The notes below the pieces were generated by a model. The model saw nothing but the letters and a program-made list of their open reading frames with translations. It had not been told where the DNA came from and did no database searches. DNA of 64,000 nucleotides, from positions 64,725,423-64,789,422 of the forward strand of contig CM046454.1 in NCBI GenBank assembly GCA_025506515.1. Reading direction: 5' to 3'. Below are positions 48,282 to 60,900 of this stretch, in pieces; within the stretch, counting starts at the first letter, position 1, and every line of letters starts with the position of its first letter. The stretch is from Flaveria trinervia. Lineage: Eukaryota; Streptophyta; Magnoliopsida; Asterales; Asteraceae. The translations under genes and the position numbers were made by a program.

Positions 48282-49681
48282 AAAATCATTCAAATCATCA
48301 AAAACATGTCAAAAATAAAAGAAAAGTCAATTTTATGAAGAATAAAATATTATGGGAATAATATAATTACAGTCATTAATCATTCACTGTGCTAAATTTC
48401 AAAATTGCAATGACGGTCATGACTTACCAGATATGTTGGTAGGCTCAACTTGGAAGAGAAGATACATGCAGTGATGAATTAAAAATTTTATTCAATTGTG
48501 AAACATCATCACAAAGTACAGGTATGTATTGGCTTATCTGAGTGCATGTGTGTAGTAACCTAAAAACACCAGGTAATGATGCTTTATGAATCTCTTTCAC
48601 CCACATCAAGTTTCATCTTTGTTTTGCTGAGCAAAGACCTGATAAAACAGCACATAGTGCAGATGTAATGATCTAAAAGATTCCCAATGAGGAACACATC
48701 CAAATTGGATGAATCTACAAAAGCAATACATTCCAAGTGAATGAACAAAAGAATCCTATAATGGATCACCTTCAAAAATGAAGTGAAAAGAATCCCAATA
48801 TGGATCATCATGAAAAGGATTAAAGTAAAAGAATCCCAATGAGGATTAGTGAAAATGAATTCTCATAATTTAACTAACCTGGTGAGGAAAGTTGCGAAAA
48901 AGTTCTACCATGCATTGTATAATAAAGATGGTTGATCATTCCACGCTTGTGTGTGTGAAGTACATATTGAATAATTAAATCAACCAAAAACATGATAAAT
49001 ATCATTTGCATCAACATATCAACCAGGTATGAGTTTAAGAGGATAATCATACCTTCAATCAACAAGTTCATAAACATATCCATTTTATCATAAAGGATGC
49101 ACATGTGCAATGTAAGATTGATATGATCCCAATAAAAGATATACTTCTCTTCATTATCAATAATCAATGTATACAATTGTCAAAAAAATTTTAAATCTTT
49201 AAAGTTTCTATCCAGATGTGGATATAAACTTTAGGGAGAGTAATTATAAATTTTTTATTAAATCTTTATAGATTGTTACTCTCTTAAATTACTTTCTTAA
49301 AAACATTAAAAACAAAAGAAAAAGAAAATGCATGTGTTGTTGCAGAAGTTATACCATAGTATCTCAGCCTATGCAAATTCTTGGAAGCATGAAAAGTACA
49401 AGATGACTCAAACAATAGGAAACTTGTATCAATTCTGATGTATAAGTCAATCCAAGCAAGAATTGACAACTTCAACAACCAACAACTTCATATGAAAAAT
49501 CAATCAGTGACATCTCTTCATAACATGAAAAATCAAAACGGTCACATTAAATTATGATTATGTTCAGAAGTTAATGCAGGTAAGTGCATTAGTTAATGCG
49601 GGTGAAGGTAACCCACGCTTATAACTAATGTGGGTAGCTTTTTATTTCCAAGTGAAACTAATACGGACAATGATTGTACTC
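48282..49681. other. Post-pol DNA of the copia element
   Basis: No gene is seen. At 48680-48850 the phrase AAAAGAATCCCAAT...GGAT recurs four times in degenerate form. 49560-49650 has GTTAATGCGGGT-type words like those of the hairpin arrays. The last five bases (TACTC) are the target site of the next element. Confidence 0.45.
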
Positions 49682-52082
49682 TATCACACCCCCGCTAAGA
49701 GCGAAAACACGAGGATGTAACAAGACGGGATCGTCATAACACCTGGTAAGCGATAGAGATGCAATATAATAAATGATGAAAAGCGTGTCATGACGACACC
49801 CGACAACAAGGGGACTTGTGTCATGTTTAGTCAATATTCACGACAACATAGCCATAAGCATAAACATGTTAAGTGATTCACATAAACAAAGATGATAACA
49901 TTGTAATGTATTTCCCACAACCTGGGAACAAGTAACAAAAGTATGATGTTTAAAGCAAACTACAACAATGATTTTAGAAAGACAATGTTTGCTAAGCATG
50001 TTTAGTCCCAAAATTCGTCCTAGGGTCTCCACTAAGGCAGCACACCTAGATCTTCAATTAGCATGATCACCTGCAAAGATATGCTCAAAATGGTCAACAA
50101 AATTGTTGGTGAGCTCGCAGGTTTAAATGTAAATAAGTAATTGATGATGTATAATAATTGTGGCGGAATACCATGAATACAATTATCAGTAAGCAAAATC
50201 ACATGACATGAGCTTTACATCCAAACCTAACGACGTACACACAAAATCTTGTGAGAATATATTCACCCAAGGCCCGTTTCTGGCTACTGTTGGTACTAAC
50301 TAGTATACCAACAACAAGGGTGGGGGTGTCAACCCAGTAGTACTACCAATACCTATCCGTCGGTTCCCACACTAGAAAAATGGTTGTAAGGAAAGAACCA
50401 CACAGCAGACCCAAGCATGTATCATATAAGTACTCACAAAATAGAAACATGTTGATTCCAAGTATGTAAATTGTATGTAAGTTGTACAACATAAAAGACG
50501 GGCGAGCATACTTTTCCCCCATGTTTGTAAATGATTGAAAAGTTGTATAGGCATAAAAAGGGGCCACGAAACTCACTTGTTAAGTGGTAAGTATAAATGA
50601 TCAAAGTTTCCAAATGTTGTATGCAAAGAACAGACAAACACCTATTGACAGTTATTGTTAAGCATTAATGATATGTTAAAAACTACATTGTAATGTTTAG
50701 TCGATTCGGGTTGTATCGGTTCGGTCACACGTAACACACACAAGCTGACACACATATTAGATCTTATGTAGATCCAAGTACTAGAAACCGTCGCCATTGC
50801 TAGTGATATTGTGTAAAAGATCCATTGTTATAAGAGAAGTATTTGCTAAATATTATAGTCATAAATCGGTAGTTGATAATTGTAAAATGTTAGGTTGATT
50901 TGATTTGAAATAGTATTTATAGCCTTGACAGGACCAGACGCTCGACTCAACATTCCATTGCACGAATCACCTTCATTCGTACGAATTTGCTTTATTCTTA
51001 CGATTGAACCTTCATTCGTTCGACTGGCATTCAGTCGTACCACATAACACCCAATCGCACGACTCAACCTCCATATGCATGAATCAACCTTCATTCGTAC
51101 GAATCAGCTTCATTCGTACGAATCAGCTTCATTCGTACGACTGAACCTCCATTCATGCGACTGGTATTCAGTCGTGCGATACATACACAATCGCACACAT
51201 TCATCCGCATTGACTCAATCACACGCATCACTAATCCACACGACTCACCAGTCGCAGGACTCACCCAGTCGCACGACTCAGTCGCATGATCGACCCATTG
51301 CTCAAACAACAGAATCGCGACTGCAGAAGTGTAGAGCAGCTTCCGGCTGCTCCGTTCACAGGTTTTACACCACAAGGACTTCCAGAAACACTCTACTAAC
51401 ATACACAATCAAGAAAAACACGCAGAAAGACATCACACACACCCATGCGACCACACGTGTTCGGGTTGGACCCGAACACCCGAAACCCTAGAAATGGATA
51501 GTAGTAAAATGAGCAAGAAAAGGATAACCAAGGTCGTCTACCTGCAAGGATGGAGTAGTCTAGGTTGTAGATGAAGTCTAGACAATGAAAATGAGACGAA
51601 ATGGGGCGGTTTTAGTGCAAAGAAGAAGATGTAATGTGAAGATGAAGAATGGAGAAGAAGAAGGAGAAAGTGAAGAATGGCTGGGAAATGGGGGTTTTTA
51701 TACCCATCCCAAGCTTGCAAAATGTCAATTTTAGTCCCTGAACTTAGCCCCCCAATTCCCAAAGTTTGTTTCGGTTGAAAACGACTTTAAAGGTGTTTGT
51801 TATATTAATGATGGGAGTGTAATAAATGATAATTTGTACTTAAAAAATGGTTTTATCAATAATAATATTATTACATAAAAACGATATATTTAGTGATAAT
51901 GGTGATGAAATTTGTAAAAGTTTTAAGCATAGCACACGCTCACGAAGGAAACACAAGCACAAAGATAATAAAGCAAGTAGGATATCCACACAAGGAGTTA
52001 ATAAAGATGAGGAATGAATGATCAAAGAAAAGTTAATGGATAATCACGTTAAGTGACGGACCTTAAGGTGTCGGATGTCACA
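49682..52082 (-). repeat. 3' LTR of the minus-strand gypsy element
   Basis: 2401 bp, reading TGTGACATCCG...GGGGGTGTGATA on the minus strand. The final dinucleotide is TA, not CA. The TATA box is CTATAAATAC, complement of 50911-50924. The ORFs at 51075-51491 are LTR sequence. Confidence 0.88.
50970..51145. repeat. Palindromic TTCGTACGAA tandem repeats in U3
   Basis: ATTCGTACGAATC occurs repeatedly, three times with a 19-bp period at about 51088-51140, just upstream of the LTR TATA box in minus-strand sense. A decayed version is in the other LTR near 58815-58950. Confidence 0.75.
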
Positions 52083-52100
52083 GTATCCCCCAGTTGAGAG
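52083..52100 (-). other. Polypurine tract
   Basis: On the minus strand CTCAACTGGGGGATAC abuts the TG of the 3' LTR. Confidence 0.75.
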
Positions 52101-52116
52101 AATTTCGTCCTGAAAT

Positions 52117-53434
52117 TCAGCTGGAGTTAGGTCCAAGAATGTCATCCTCGAATAGATATGGATATCTAAGTTTCATCTGGTCTTCCGGTTCCCATGTAAA
52201 CTCTGGCCCTCGTATTGAATTCCATCTCATGCGAACAATTGGTATTCTACTACGATTCCATTGCTTGACCTTTCGATCCATGATCTCAATGGGTTCCTCA
52301 ACAAAATGAAGCTTTTCGACAATCTTGATGTCCTCAGTTGGTACGTGAAGTGATTCGTCAGCTAAACACTTCTTGAGGTTCAACATGTGGAAAGTATCAT
52401 GTACGCCGCTGAGTCTTGTGGTAACCTTAATCGGTAAGCCATTGGACCAATCCTTTCTGTAATCTCGAATGGTCCAACGTATCTTGGGGCTAACTTCCCT
52501 TTACCAAACTGATCAATTCCTTTCCAAGGATAGACTTTGAGTAAAACTCGATCTCCAATGTTAAATTCTAGAGGCTTCAGACGGTTTTCGACATAGCTCT
52601 TTTGGCGATCTCTAGAAGCTTTTAGTCTGTCTTTGATTTGGAAAATCTTGTCGGTTGTTTCTTGAATGATCTCTGGGCCTGTTAACTGACTTTCACCAAT
52701 CTCAGCCCAACAGACGGGAGATCTGCATTTTCTTCCATACAACGCTTCGAACGGAGCACACCCAATGCTGGTATGGTAGCTGTTGTTGTAAGAGAATTCA
52801 ATCAACGGTAAATGAGTCTCCCAACTACCACCAAAGTCGATTACACATGCCCTCAACATGTCTTCCAAAGTTTGTATAGTTCGTTCAGTTTGGCCGTCTG
52901 TCTATGGGTGATAGGCTGTGCTCATATCTAATCGAGTGCCCATCGCTTCTGCAGTGTCTGCCAAAATCTTAAGGTAAATCGGCTGTCATGGTCGGATATG
53001 ATCGACACCGGTACTCCGTGTCTTATCATGACCTCTTTTGTGTACAATCTTGCCAATTTATCTATTTTGTAGTCTTCTCGGATCAGCAAGAAATGAGCTG
53101 ACTTCGTCATCTTATACACCACGATCCATATCGAGTCATACTCGCTGCTCGTTCTAGGGATTTTGGTAATAAAATCCATAGCTATGTTTTCCCATTTCCA
53201 CTTGGGAATTTCCGGTTGCTGCAATAATCCCCATGGTTTCTGATGTTCAACTTTAACTTTCGAGCATGTCAAGCATCTGCTTACGTACATAGCAATGTCT
53301 TTCTTCATGCCTGGCCACCGGTATAGATCCTTGAGATCGTGGTACATCTTGTTTGCACCAGGATGAATAGAATATCGCGTCTTGTGTGCTTCATCCATGA
53401 CCAAGTACGTACACCTCCCCATCTGGGTACCCAT
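52117..53434 (-). pseudogene. Gypsy integrase and chromodomain-like tail
   Basis: Three open pieces. 52928-53434: zinc domain (HPGANKMYHDLKDLYRWPG, CLTCSKVKVEHQ) and core with IAMDFITKIP and IISDHDSRF. 52380-52868: the segment after the catalytic Glu (MEDMLRACVIDFGGSWETHL), ALYGRKCRSPVCW, and the barrel RVLLKVYPWKGID / APRYVGPFEITERIGPMAYRL. 52117-52386: LKKCLADESLHVP and RWNSIRGPEFTWEPEDQM, the chromodomain-like end. The Glu-bearing stretch between the first two pieces is out of frame. Confidence 0.9.
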
Positions 53435-53912
53435 ATACGATCTATGAAGTACTGTATACCATCATCCTTGCAATCATATGTTTATCCAACCCTCGGAATT
53501 CTTCTCCCACAAGGTTTTCTTCTTTCAACGCCTCACTTTGTGCAATTTGGATCTAAGCATTCAAATTCATTTGAATCGTCAATCCTAACGCTTGAGCACG
53601 TAGTAGTTTCACGCGTTCTTTGTGGCTTAAAGCATCAGCCACCACGTTGGCTTTCCCCGGATGATACCGGATTTCACAATTGTAGTCACTAAGAAGCTCT
53701 ACCCAATGTCGTTGACGCATATTAAGCTCTTTCTGATCTAGGATATGTTGCAGGCTCTTATGATCAGTGTAGATGATGCATTTGGTTTCATACAGGTAAT
53801 GCCTCCATATCTATAGTGCAAATACTACAGCGCCCAACTCCAAATCATGTGTTGTATAGTTCTTTTTGTGCACCTTAAGTTGTCGCGAAACGTAGGCAAT
53901 CACCTTATCCTT
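53435..53912 (-). pseudogene. Gypsy RNase H
   Basis: The minus strand gives YTDHKSLQHILDQKELNMRQ and EIRYHPGKANVVADALSHKE, with frame breaks before and after. It is continuous in order with the RT and integrase pieces. Confidence 0.8.
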
Positions 53913-55139
53913 CTACATTAGTACACATCCCAATCCTTGATGTGGAGCATCACAGTATACCACAAAATCATCAGTTCCGTCTGGGAGGGACAATATCGGT
54001 GCATTGCACAACTTCTCTTTCAATGTTTGGAATGCTTGTTCTTGTGCATGTCCCCTATCAAACTTCTTGTCTTTCTGAGTCAGTAGCGTTAACAGTTGAG
54101 CGATCTTTGAAAAATTCGCGATGAAACGACGATAGTACCCTGCCAATCCTCAGAATTGCTGTATCTCTGAAGGTGTCTGGGGTGTGTCCCATTTTTCACC
54201 TTTTTGATCTTGCCGGGATCTACATGAATCCCATCCTCGTTAACCACATGACCCAAAAACTTCACTTCCCGCAACCAGAATTCACACTTTGAGAACTTGG
54301 GGAAAAGTTTCTCTTCACATAACAGTTCCAGAATTGCCCGAATGTGTTCTTCATGATCCTCTTTCGATCGGGAGTAGATAAGTATATCGTCTATGAATAC
54401 GATCACAAACTTATCCAAGTAAGGTTTACACACCCGATTCATTAGGTCCATAAACACAGTTGGTGCGTTAGTCAACCCGAATGGCATGACCAAGAACTCA
54501 TAGTGCCCATAACGAGTTCTAAATGCTATTTTCGGTATGTCCTCCTCCAAAACCTTAGTTGATGATATCCAGAACGAAGGTCGATCTTTGAGAAATACGA
54601 AGCTCTTTGCAGCTGGTCAAACAGATCGTCGATCCTGGGGAGAGGATACCGATTCTTCACAGTTAACTTGTTCAACTCACGGTAATCGATACACATTTGG
54701 AACGACCCATCCTTCTTTTTGATAAATAACACCGGTACTCTCCATTATGAGTGACTCGGCCAAATAAAACCCTTCTCCAGTAGTTCCTGTAACTGACTAG
54801 ATAATTCTTGCATTTCAGACGGTGCTAACCGGTATGGTGTCTTTCTACCGGTGTAACTCCAGGAACCAACTCTATACGAAATTCCACTTGTCGTGGAGGA
54901 GGTAAACCAGACAAGTCATCAGTAAATACATCTGGGTAGTCCCGTACTACCGGAATATCTACCAATTTTCTCTCTTCTTCCTTCTTTTCTACCACATGAG
55001 CCAGAAAACGTAGCACTTTTTTCGTAAACTTCGGCGTGCTTTCATGCAGGAGATAAGCTTTAAGTTTCTTCCCGGTCGTTCTCCTTGAATTCTGAGTACC
55101 TCCCCGTTTGGCATGGGGATTCGTACTACTTTGTCGCAA
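53913..55139 (-). pseudogene. Gypsy reverse transcriptase
   Basis: From N to C: leader with DYPDVFTDDLSGLPPPRQVEF (54825-55139), fingers KKKDGSFQMCIDYRELNKLT and RIDDLFDQL (54526-54732), palm FRTRYGHYEFLVMPFGLTNA and VFIDDILIYS (54089-54550; FIDD in place of the usual YIDD), and thumb/connection AGYYRRFIANFSKIA through VVYCDAPHQGLGCVLM (53913-54146). Frame changes separate each piece. Confidence 0.9.
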
Positions 55140-55548
55140 TAGACAATCTTAGCTCCGTGTTTCGATAACCATACATTCCCACAATCACGTCGAAACTTCC
55201 TAACTCAAAGGGTATCAAGTCTATATTGAAGGCATGGTCCTCCAATATCAACGAGCACTTTCTAGTAATTTCATCAGCTTGAACAACCCTACCGTTGGCC
55301 ATTTCTACAGAGTAGCTAGTTTGTAGCCTACTAGGACTCAAATCAAGCAATTGCACAAACTTAGATGATATAAAGCTATTGTCTGCTCCAGTATCAAATA
55401 ATATAGATGTGAAGTGATTATTGAGTAAGTGCGTACCCGTGACAACATTCGGGTCCTGACAGGCATCATTGGCTCTAATGAAGAATGCACGTCCCCGAGT
55501 TGTATTCCCTTGATTTGTCAAGCCTTGATTTCCAGCTATGGCCATCAC
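55126..55548 (-). pseudogene. Gypsy aspartic protease
   Basis: The active site is SILFDTGADNSFISSKF. MANGRVVQADEI and an LGSFDVIVGM near-motif follow; family members have DVILGMDWL, so the end is altered. An upstream GRAFFIRANDA segment joins it to gag. Confidence 0.88.
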
Positions 55549-56816
55549 CGGTTCCTGTTGTTCCCTTGTTGACCACCCGATCCCGATCCCGTCTAGGGCA
55601 CATGTTTCTGTAGTGATCGGGGCTTACACACTCATAACAGCGTCTGGCATTCCCAGCGGGGTAACTGCGTTGACCGGTGCCACCAGATTCGACGCCGTTC
55701 TACAGTCTTTTGCTAGATGCCCTGGGCGTCTACAGTTCACGCACACCCGACACGACATTGCTGGGGGATGATGGAAATTGCACCTATCACATTTGGGGTG
55801 CGGCCCAACATACTCCCTCCTGCCTTGTGTCACGGCCACAAATTTTTTTGTTGTTATGGCCCTTTTATTAAATCTCCCAACACTCGACCGATTCGTTTCC
55901 CCAACATCCTTCCTTTTCTCTGCTCCCCTTCCCAATACCCCTGTTCTCACCATCTCATCAGTTAGAGTGCCAGCCTTCAGAATTACGCTCTGAATCATAG
56001 GTGAGCAGCTGTTGTTACCATTGCCCGGAGTTGAGGCGCAAGTCCCTAAATGTATCTCTCGATCCTCTTTGATTCCGAAGTGACCAGATGTGGAACCAAT
56101 CTTGCCAACTCATGAAAACGGTCAGTGTAGGCTGCGTGCCCAGCCCCCACCATAGCATGATTCTAGAATTCATGCTCCAGTTTCTGCATCTCATTGAGGG
56201 GGCTTTATTCCTAGTGATTAAGTCTTTAAACTCATCCCATGACATCTGCATCGTTGATTCTCTTCCCCTAGCATGTATCTGAGTGTTCCACCAAGTTAGT
56301 GCCTTGCCCTGTAGTTAGCATGTGGCATACTTGATTTGCTGGCTGTCGAGGCACTAGCTGATGTCAATTACTACCTCCATTTTCTCAAGCCATCTGGTTA
56401 GGGCTATAGCTCCACCTTTTCCATCAAACTCTCTCGGTTTGCAGGCCACAACGCCTTGTACAAACACCCTCTTTTCGCATTAACACCCCAGTCTCGTTAC
56501 TTGCTGTACCACCATTACCGGTCTCCTAGTTACTCTCATTCCCAGTCGGATTCCCATTATCCTCATTGTCATTGCCACCATCCCCGTGAGGGTGGTGATT
56601 CTGAAGAGCATCACTCACTTGGGCCACCATAGTCGGGATCAGTGTGGCCGGCTGTTGAGTGATCAGAGTTGCCACGTCAGTATTTCCTATTCATTGATTG
56701 TTGCTGGTAGGGCCATCATTTGTTCTTGGTGCTCTACCTCTGCCTCTGCCTCTGCCTCTGCCCCTCGGGGCTTCACTTCCTCCACTGTTGCTGTGGGTAA
56801 CTCTTCAAGGCGGCAT
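55549..56816 (-). pseudogene. Gypsy gag with zinc knuckle
   Basis: ATG at 56816 (MPP) is followed at once by a TGA, then an Arg-Gly repeat (RGRGRGRGRGR), TLIPTMVAQVSDALQN, the gag core piece MSWDEFKDLITRNKAPSMRC at 56195-56251 with frame loss after it, and 55624-55998 with the zinc knuckle CVNCRRPGHLAKDC. A CCHC-like upstream pair (CDRCNFHH) precedes it. Confidence 0.85.
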
Positions 56817-57400
56817 TTTCTAATCATAGAAGTAGTAAACACATAACCTTTAGCCATTTCAAAGTATATTAACTATACCACTTATCAAGGTCCAGCTTTC
56901 CAAGTTAATATCACACTTGTGGTTACCACAAATCACATACAAGTCATGTAATTCTCACACCATGTATAGGTAATGTTACAACAGTAATCCATCATATTAA
57001 TTGCAAACCCATGCATATAATCACGTTAGTCTAGTGAAGGTTGTCTATCTCCTCCTCTTTCAAGGTTTTAGACATAACCTCCTCAGGGTAAATCCCAGTG
57101 TCCAAGGTCAAGCGCAATAACATGATCTGTGGAGATCTCTTCGGGTTTAATAGCCGGGTTTGATAAACTAACTCGGCGTGCAGAGGGAACGGAAGATCCA
57201 ATAGAAGCATCCCAAAAAGAGTGAGCACAAGGACTCTCTCATAGGGTGAAAAGATCACAAGGCAGATGGATAAACGAATCAAACAAAGAGGAACACAAAC
57301 ACGAGATATAAAATGCACACAACCCTAGCATGCAAATCTACATGAAGGTTCCTAGGTTATAGTCTAGGTCAAGTGAATTGCCTAATTCTCTATAACCAAT
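56817..57400 (-). other. Leader of the minus-strand gypsy element
   Basis: Untranslated DNA between primer site and gag. The 95-codon ORF at 57031-57318 shows no domain. Confidence 0.6.
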
Positions 57401-57413
57401 GGCTCTGATACCA
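57401..57413 (-). other. Primer-binding site (tRNA-Met)
   Basis: The minus strand reads TGGTATCAGAGCC, just inside the 5' LTR. Confidence 0.88.
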
Positions 57414-57416
57414 GTC

Positions 57417-59876
57417 TATCACACCCCCACTATGAGCGAAAACATGGGGATGTAACAAGACGGGATCGTCATAACACCTTGTAAGCGATAGAGATGCAAT
57501 ATAATAAATGATGACAAGCGTGTCATGACGACACCCGACAACAAGGGGACTTGTGTCGTGTTTAGTCAATATTCACGACAACATAGCTATAAGCATAAAC
57601 ATGTTAAGTGATTCACATAAACAAAGATGATAAGATTGTAATGTATTTTCCACAACCCGGGAACAAGTAACAAAAGTATGATGTTTAAAGCAGACTACAA
57701 CAATGATTTTAGAAAGACAATGTTCGCTAAGCATGTTTAGTCCCAAAATGCATCCTAGGGTCTCCACTAAGGCAACACACCTAGATCTTCAATTAGCATG
57801 ATCACTTGAAAAGATATGCTCAAAATGGTCAACAAAATTGTTGGTGAGCTCGTAGGTTTAAATGTAAATAAGTAATTGATGATGTATAATAATTGTGATG
57901 GAATACCATGAATACAATTATCAATAAGCAAAATCACATGACATGAGCTTTACAACCAAACCTAACGACGTACACACAAAATCTTGTTAGAATATATTCA
58001 CCCAAGGCCCGTTCCTGGCTACTGTTGGTACTAACTAGTATACCAACAACAAGGGTGGGGGTGTCAACCCAGTAGTAACAATACCTATCCGTTGGTTCCC
58101 ACACTAGAATTAAATGGTTGTAAAGAAACAACCACACAATAGACCCAAGCATGTATCAGATAAGTACTCATAAAACAGTAACACATTGATTCCAATTATG
58201 TAAATTGTATGTAAGTTGTACAGCATAGAAAACGGGCAAGCATACTTTTCCCCCATGTTTGTAAATGATTGAAAAGTTGTATAAGCATAAAAAGGGGCCA
58301 CGAAACTCACTTGTTAAGTGGTAAGTATGAATGATCAAAGTTTCCAAATGTTGTATGCAAAGAACGGTCAAACACCTATTGTCAGTTATTGTTAAGCATT
58401 AATGATATGTTAAAAAGTATATAGTAATGTTTAGTCGATTCGGGTTGTATCGGTTCGGTCGCACGTAACACACACAAGCTGACACACATATTAGATCTTA
58501 TGTAGATCCAAGTACAAGAAACCGTCGCCATTGCTGGTGATATTGTGTAAAAGGTCCATTGTTATAAGAGAAATATTTGTCAAATATTAGTAGTCACAAA
58601 TCGGTTGTTGATAATTGTAAAATGTTAGGTTGATTTGATTTGGAATAGTATTTATAGCCTTGATAGCTTTGACTTTAATCTTTGTGGTCGAGCAATGACA
58701 ATTGTGTTGATGTTACCTTATCATCACACGACATTCAAGGAGGAAATTCACACACACAGCATCTTCAATCACACGACAAGACCAGGCGCTCGACTCAACA
58801 TTCCATTCACACGAATCAACCTTCATTCGTACGACTGGCCTTCAGTTGTACCACACAGCACCCAATCGCACGACTCAACCTCCATACGCACGAATCAAGC
58901 TTCATTTGTACGAACCAGCTTCATTCGTACGAATCAGCTTCATTCGTACTACTAAACCTCCATTCGTGCGACTGTCATTCAGTCGTGCGATACATGCACA
59001 ATCGCACACATGCATCCGCATTGACTCAATCGCACACATCACTCATCCGCACCACTCACCCAGTCGCATGGCTCAGTCGCACGATCGACCCAGTCGCCCA
59101 AACAACAGAATCGCGACTGTAGAAGTGCAGAGCAGCCACCGGCTGCTCCGTGCATGGGTTTTACCCACAAGGACTTCCAGAAACACTCTACTAACATACA
59201 CAAACAAGAAGAACACACAGAAAGACATCACACACACCCACGCGACCACACATGTTCGGGTTGGACCCAAACACCCGAAACCCTAGAAATGGACAGTAGT
59301 AAAACGAGCAAGAAAGGGACAACTAAGGTCGTCTACCTACAAGGATGGAGTAGTCTTGGTTGTAGATGAAGTCTAGACGACGAAAACAAGACAAAACGGG
59401 GCGGTTTTGGTGCAAAAAAGAAGATGTAAAGTGAAGAAGAAGAATGGAGAAGAAGAAGGAGAAAGTGAAGAATGGTTGGGAAATGGGGGTTTTTATACCC
59501 ATCCCAAGTTTGCAAAATGTCAATTTTAGTCCCTGCACTTAGCCCCCGAGTTCCCAAAGTTTGTTTCGGTTGAAAACGACTTTAAAGGTGTTTGTTATAT
59601 TAATGACGGGAGTGTAATAAATGATAATTTGTACTTAAAAAATGGTTTTATCAATAATAATATTATTATATAAAATGATATATTTAGTGATAATGGTGAT
59701 GAAATTTGTAAAAGTTTTAAGCATAGCACAGGCTCACGAAGGAAACACAAGCACAAAGATAATAAAGCAAGTAGGATATCCACAGAAGGAGTTAATAAAC
59801 ATGAGGAATGAATGATCAAAGAATAGTTAACGGATAATCACGTTAATTGACGGACCTTAAGGTGACGGATGTCACA
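57417..59876 (-). repeat. 5' LTR of the minus-strand gypsy element
   Basis: 2460 bp. It matches 49682-52082 throughout but has about 113 extra bases at 58664-58776, immediately upstream of its TATA box (58646-58659). It has the same TG...TA ends. Confidence 0.9.
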
Positions 59877-59881
59877 TACTC

Positions 59882-60900
59882 TACCACATTAGTGTGTTAC
59901 AAGTATACATGAATTTTTGAAGTGTTAAAACTATGCGGAACAAAAAATTGTTCTACAACATTTGTTAATTCGGATAAAAAAATTTTCAAAGTATTCAACT
60001 GCATTTTTCAATGCCGATAAACTTTGGGTGTCCAACCGCATTTGTCAATATGGATTAAACTTCCGCATTCGTTTTACTCATCCGCATTTGTGGATGTGTA
60101 TCTTCAATGTTCGTGTATTTTCAAGCAAAAGTAATTAAGTGATTAATCTTCTGTCAATGAATGATGATCAAGTAAATGTGAATTTTATTCTATCGTATTT
60201 GCTACAGTGAGCAAATGCTGACAAAGTTAGATCTTCAACATTTGCTACAGTGAGCAAATGCTAACAAAGTCAGATCTTCCGCATTTGCTACATTTAGCAA
60301 TGCTAACCAATTTTGGTCAACCGCATTTGCAACAGTGAGCAATACTAAACAAGTTTTGACAACCACATTTGTTACAGTGAACAAATGCTGATGAACTTAG
60401 TTCTTCCGCATTTGCCACAGTGCACAAATGCGAATAGAAGAAAACAGAAGTAACAAAACTTCTGCACTTGCTACAGTATGTAAATGTAGATGCCTTAAAT
60501 CACAAGATAACACTTCCACATTTGCATCAGCAAACAAATGCGGATTGCAAAGTTATTGAAATTTTCACTTCCGCGTTTACAACAGTAAACAAATGCGGAT
60601 GACCCAAAGACATAAAATTTACCCTTCCGCATTTGCTATAGTGATTTAAAAATGTGACCACATTTGCTCTAAAACTTGTAAAATTTTGTAAAAGCCATTA
60701 TTTGACTATTTAAAGGAATTTCAAAGGGTCATTTAATACTTTTTGAATCTGAGAGACTACATAGTGAGACAAGCGCAAAAACACAGGAAACCTTCCTTAA
60801 TCATCATCATCATCAACAAACCAAAGATTTAAGTGTGTTCTAATCAACCTGTTATTGTAATCGATACCAAACAACAATAGCATTGATAGAAAGGTGAAAT
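59882..60900 (+). repeat. Copia U3/LTR-like segment with hairpin array
   Basis: It resumes after the gypsy insertion. Downstream of the hairpins, ATTTTGTAAAAGCC...CTATTTAAAGGAATT aligns with the 5' LTR promoter (ATTTTGCAAAGGC...CTATAAATAGAATT) at the same spacing. ATTGTAATCGATACC follows, like TTTGTAATCAATCACC. It is probably an LTR of the same broad copia family. No primer site follows it and its ends are not resolved. Confidence 0.5.
60190..60657. repeat. Array of ten CCGCATTTG hairpins
   Basis: Units begin near 60193, 60238, 60279, 60322, 60363, 60407, 60461, 60513, 60571 and 60628. The consensus is CCGCATTTGCYACAGTRA followed by CAAATGCGG. The best stems are 9 bp (for example CCACATTTG/CAAATGCGG with one G-T pair). 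Confidence 0.8.

Larger units (their letters stand above)
49682..59876 (-). mobile_element. Complete decayed Ty3/gypsy element (10.2 kb)
   Basis: TACTC flanks both sides (49677-49681, 59877-59881). It has two LTRs, a purine tract, a primer site and gag-pol in canonical gypsy order on the minus strand. The gag starts MPP and has a zinc knuckle. Pol has protease, RT, RNase H, integrase and a chromodomain-like tail, which fits a Tekay/Del-like chromovirus. The first 180 aligned LTR bases differ at about eight sites, so the insertion is not very recent. Every domain has frameshifts or stops. Confidence 0.92.

Noticed and set aside
51075..51491. 138-codon ORF, and its counterparts at 58635-59286
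   Set aside because: LTR U3 repeats; the same DNA occurs in both LTRs and changes frame between them.
60190..60657. CRISPR-like regular repeat array
   Set aside because: Plant retroelement context, repeats are diverged palindromes with no unique spacers, and there are no cas genes.
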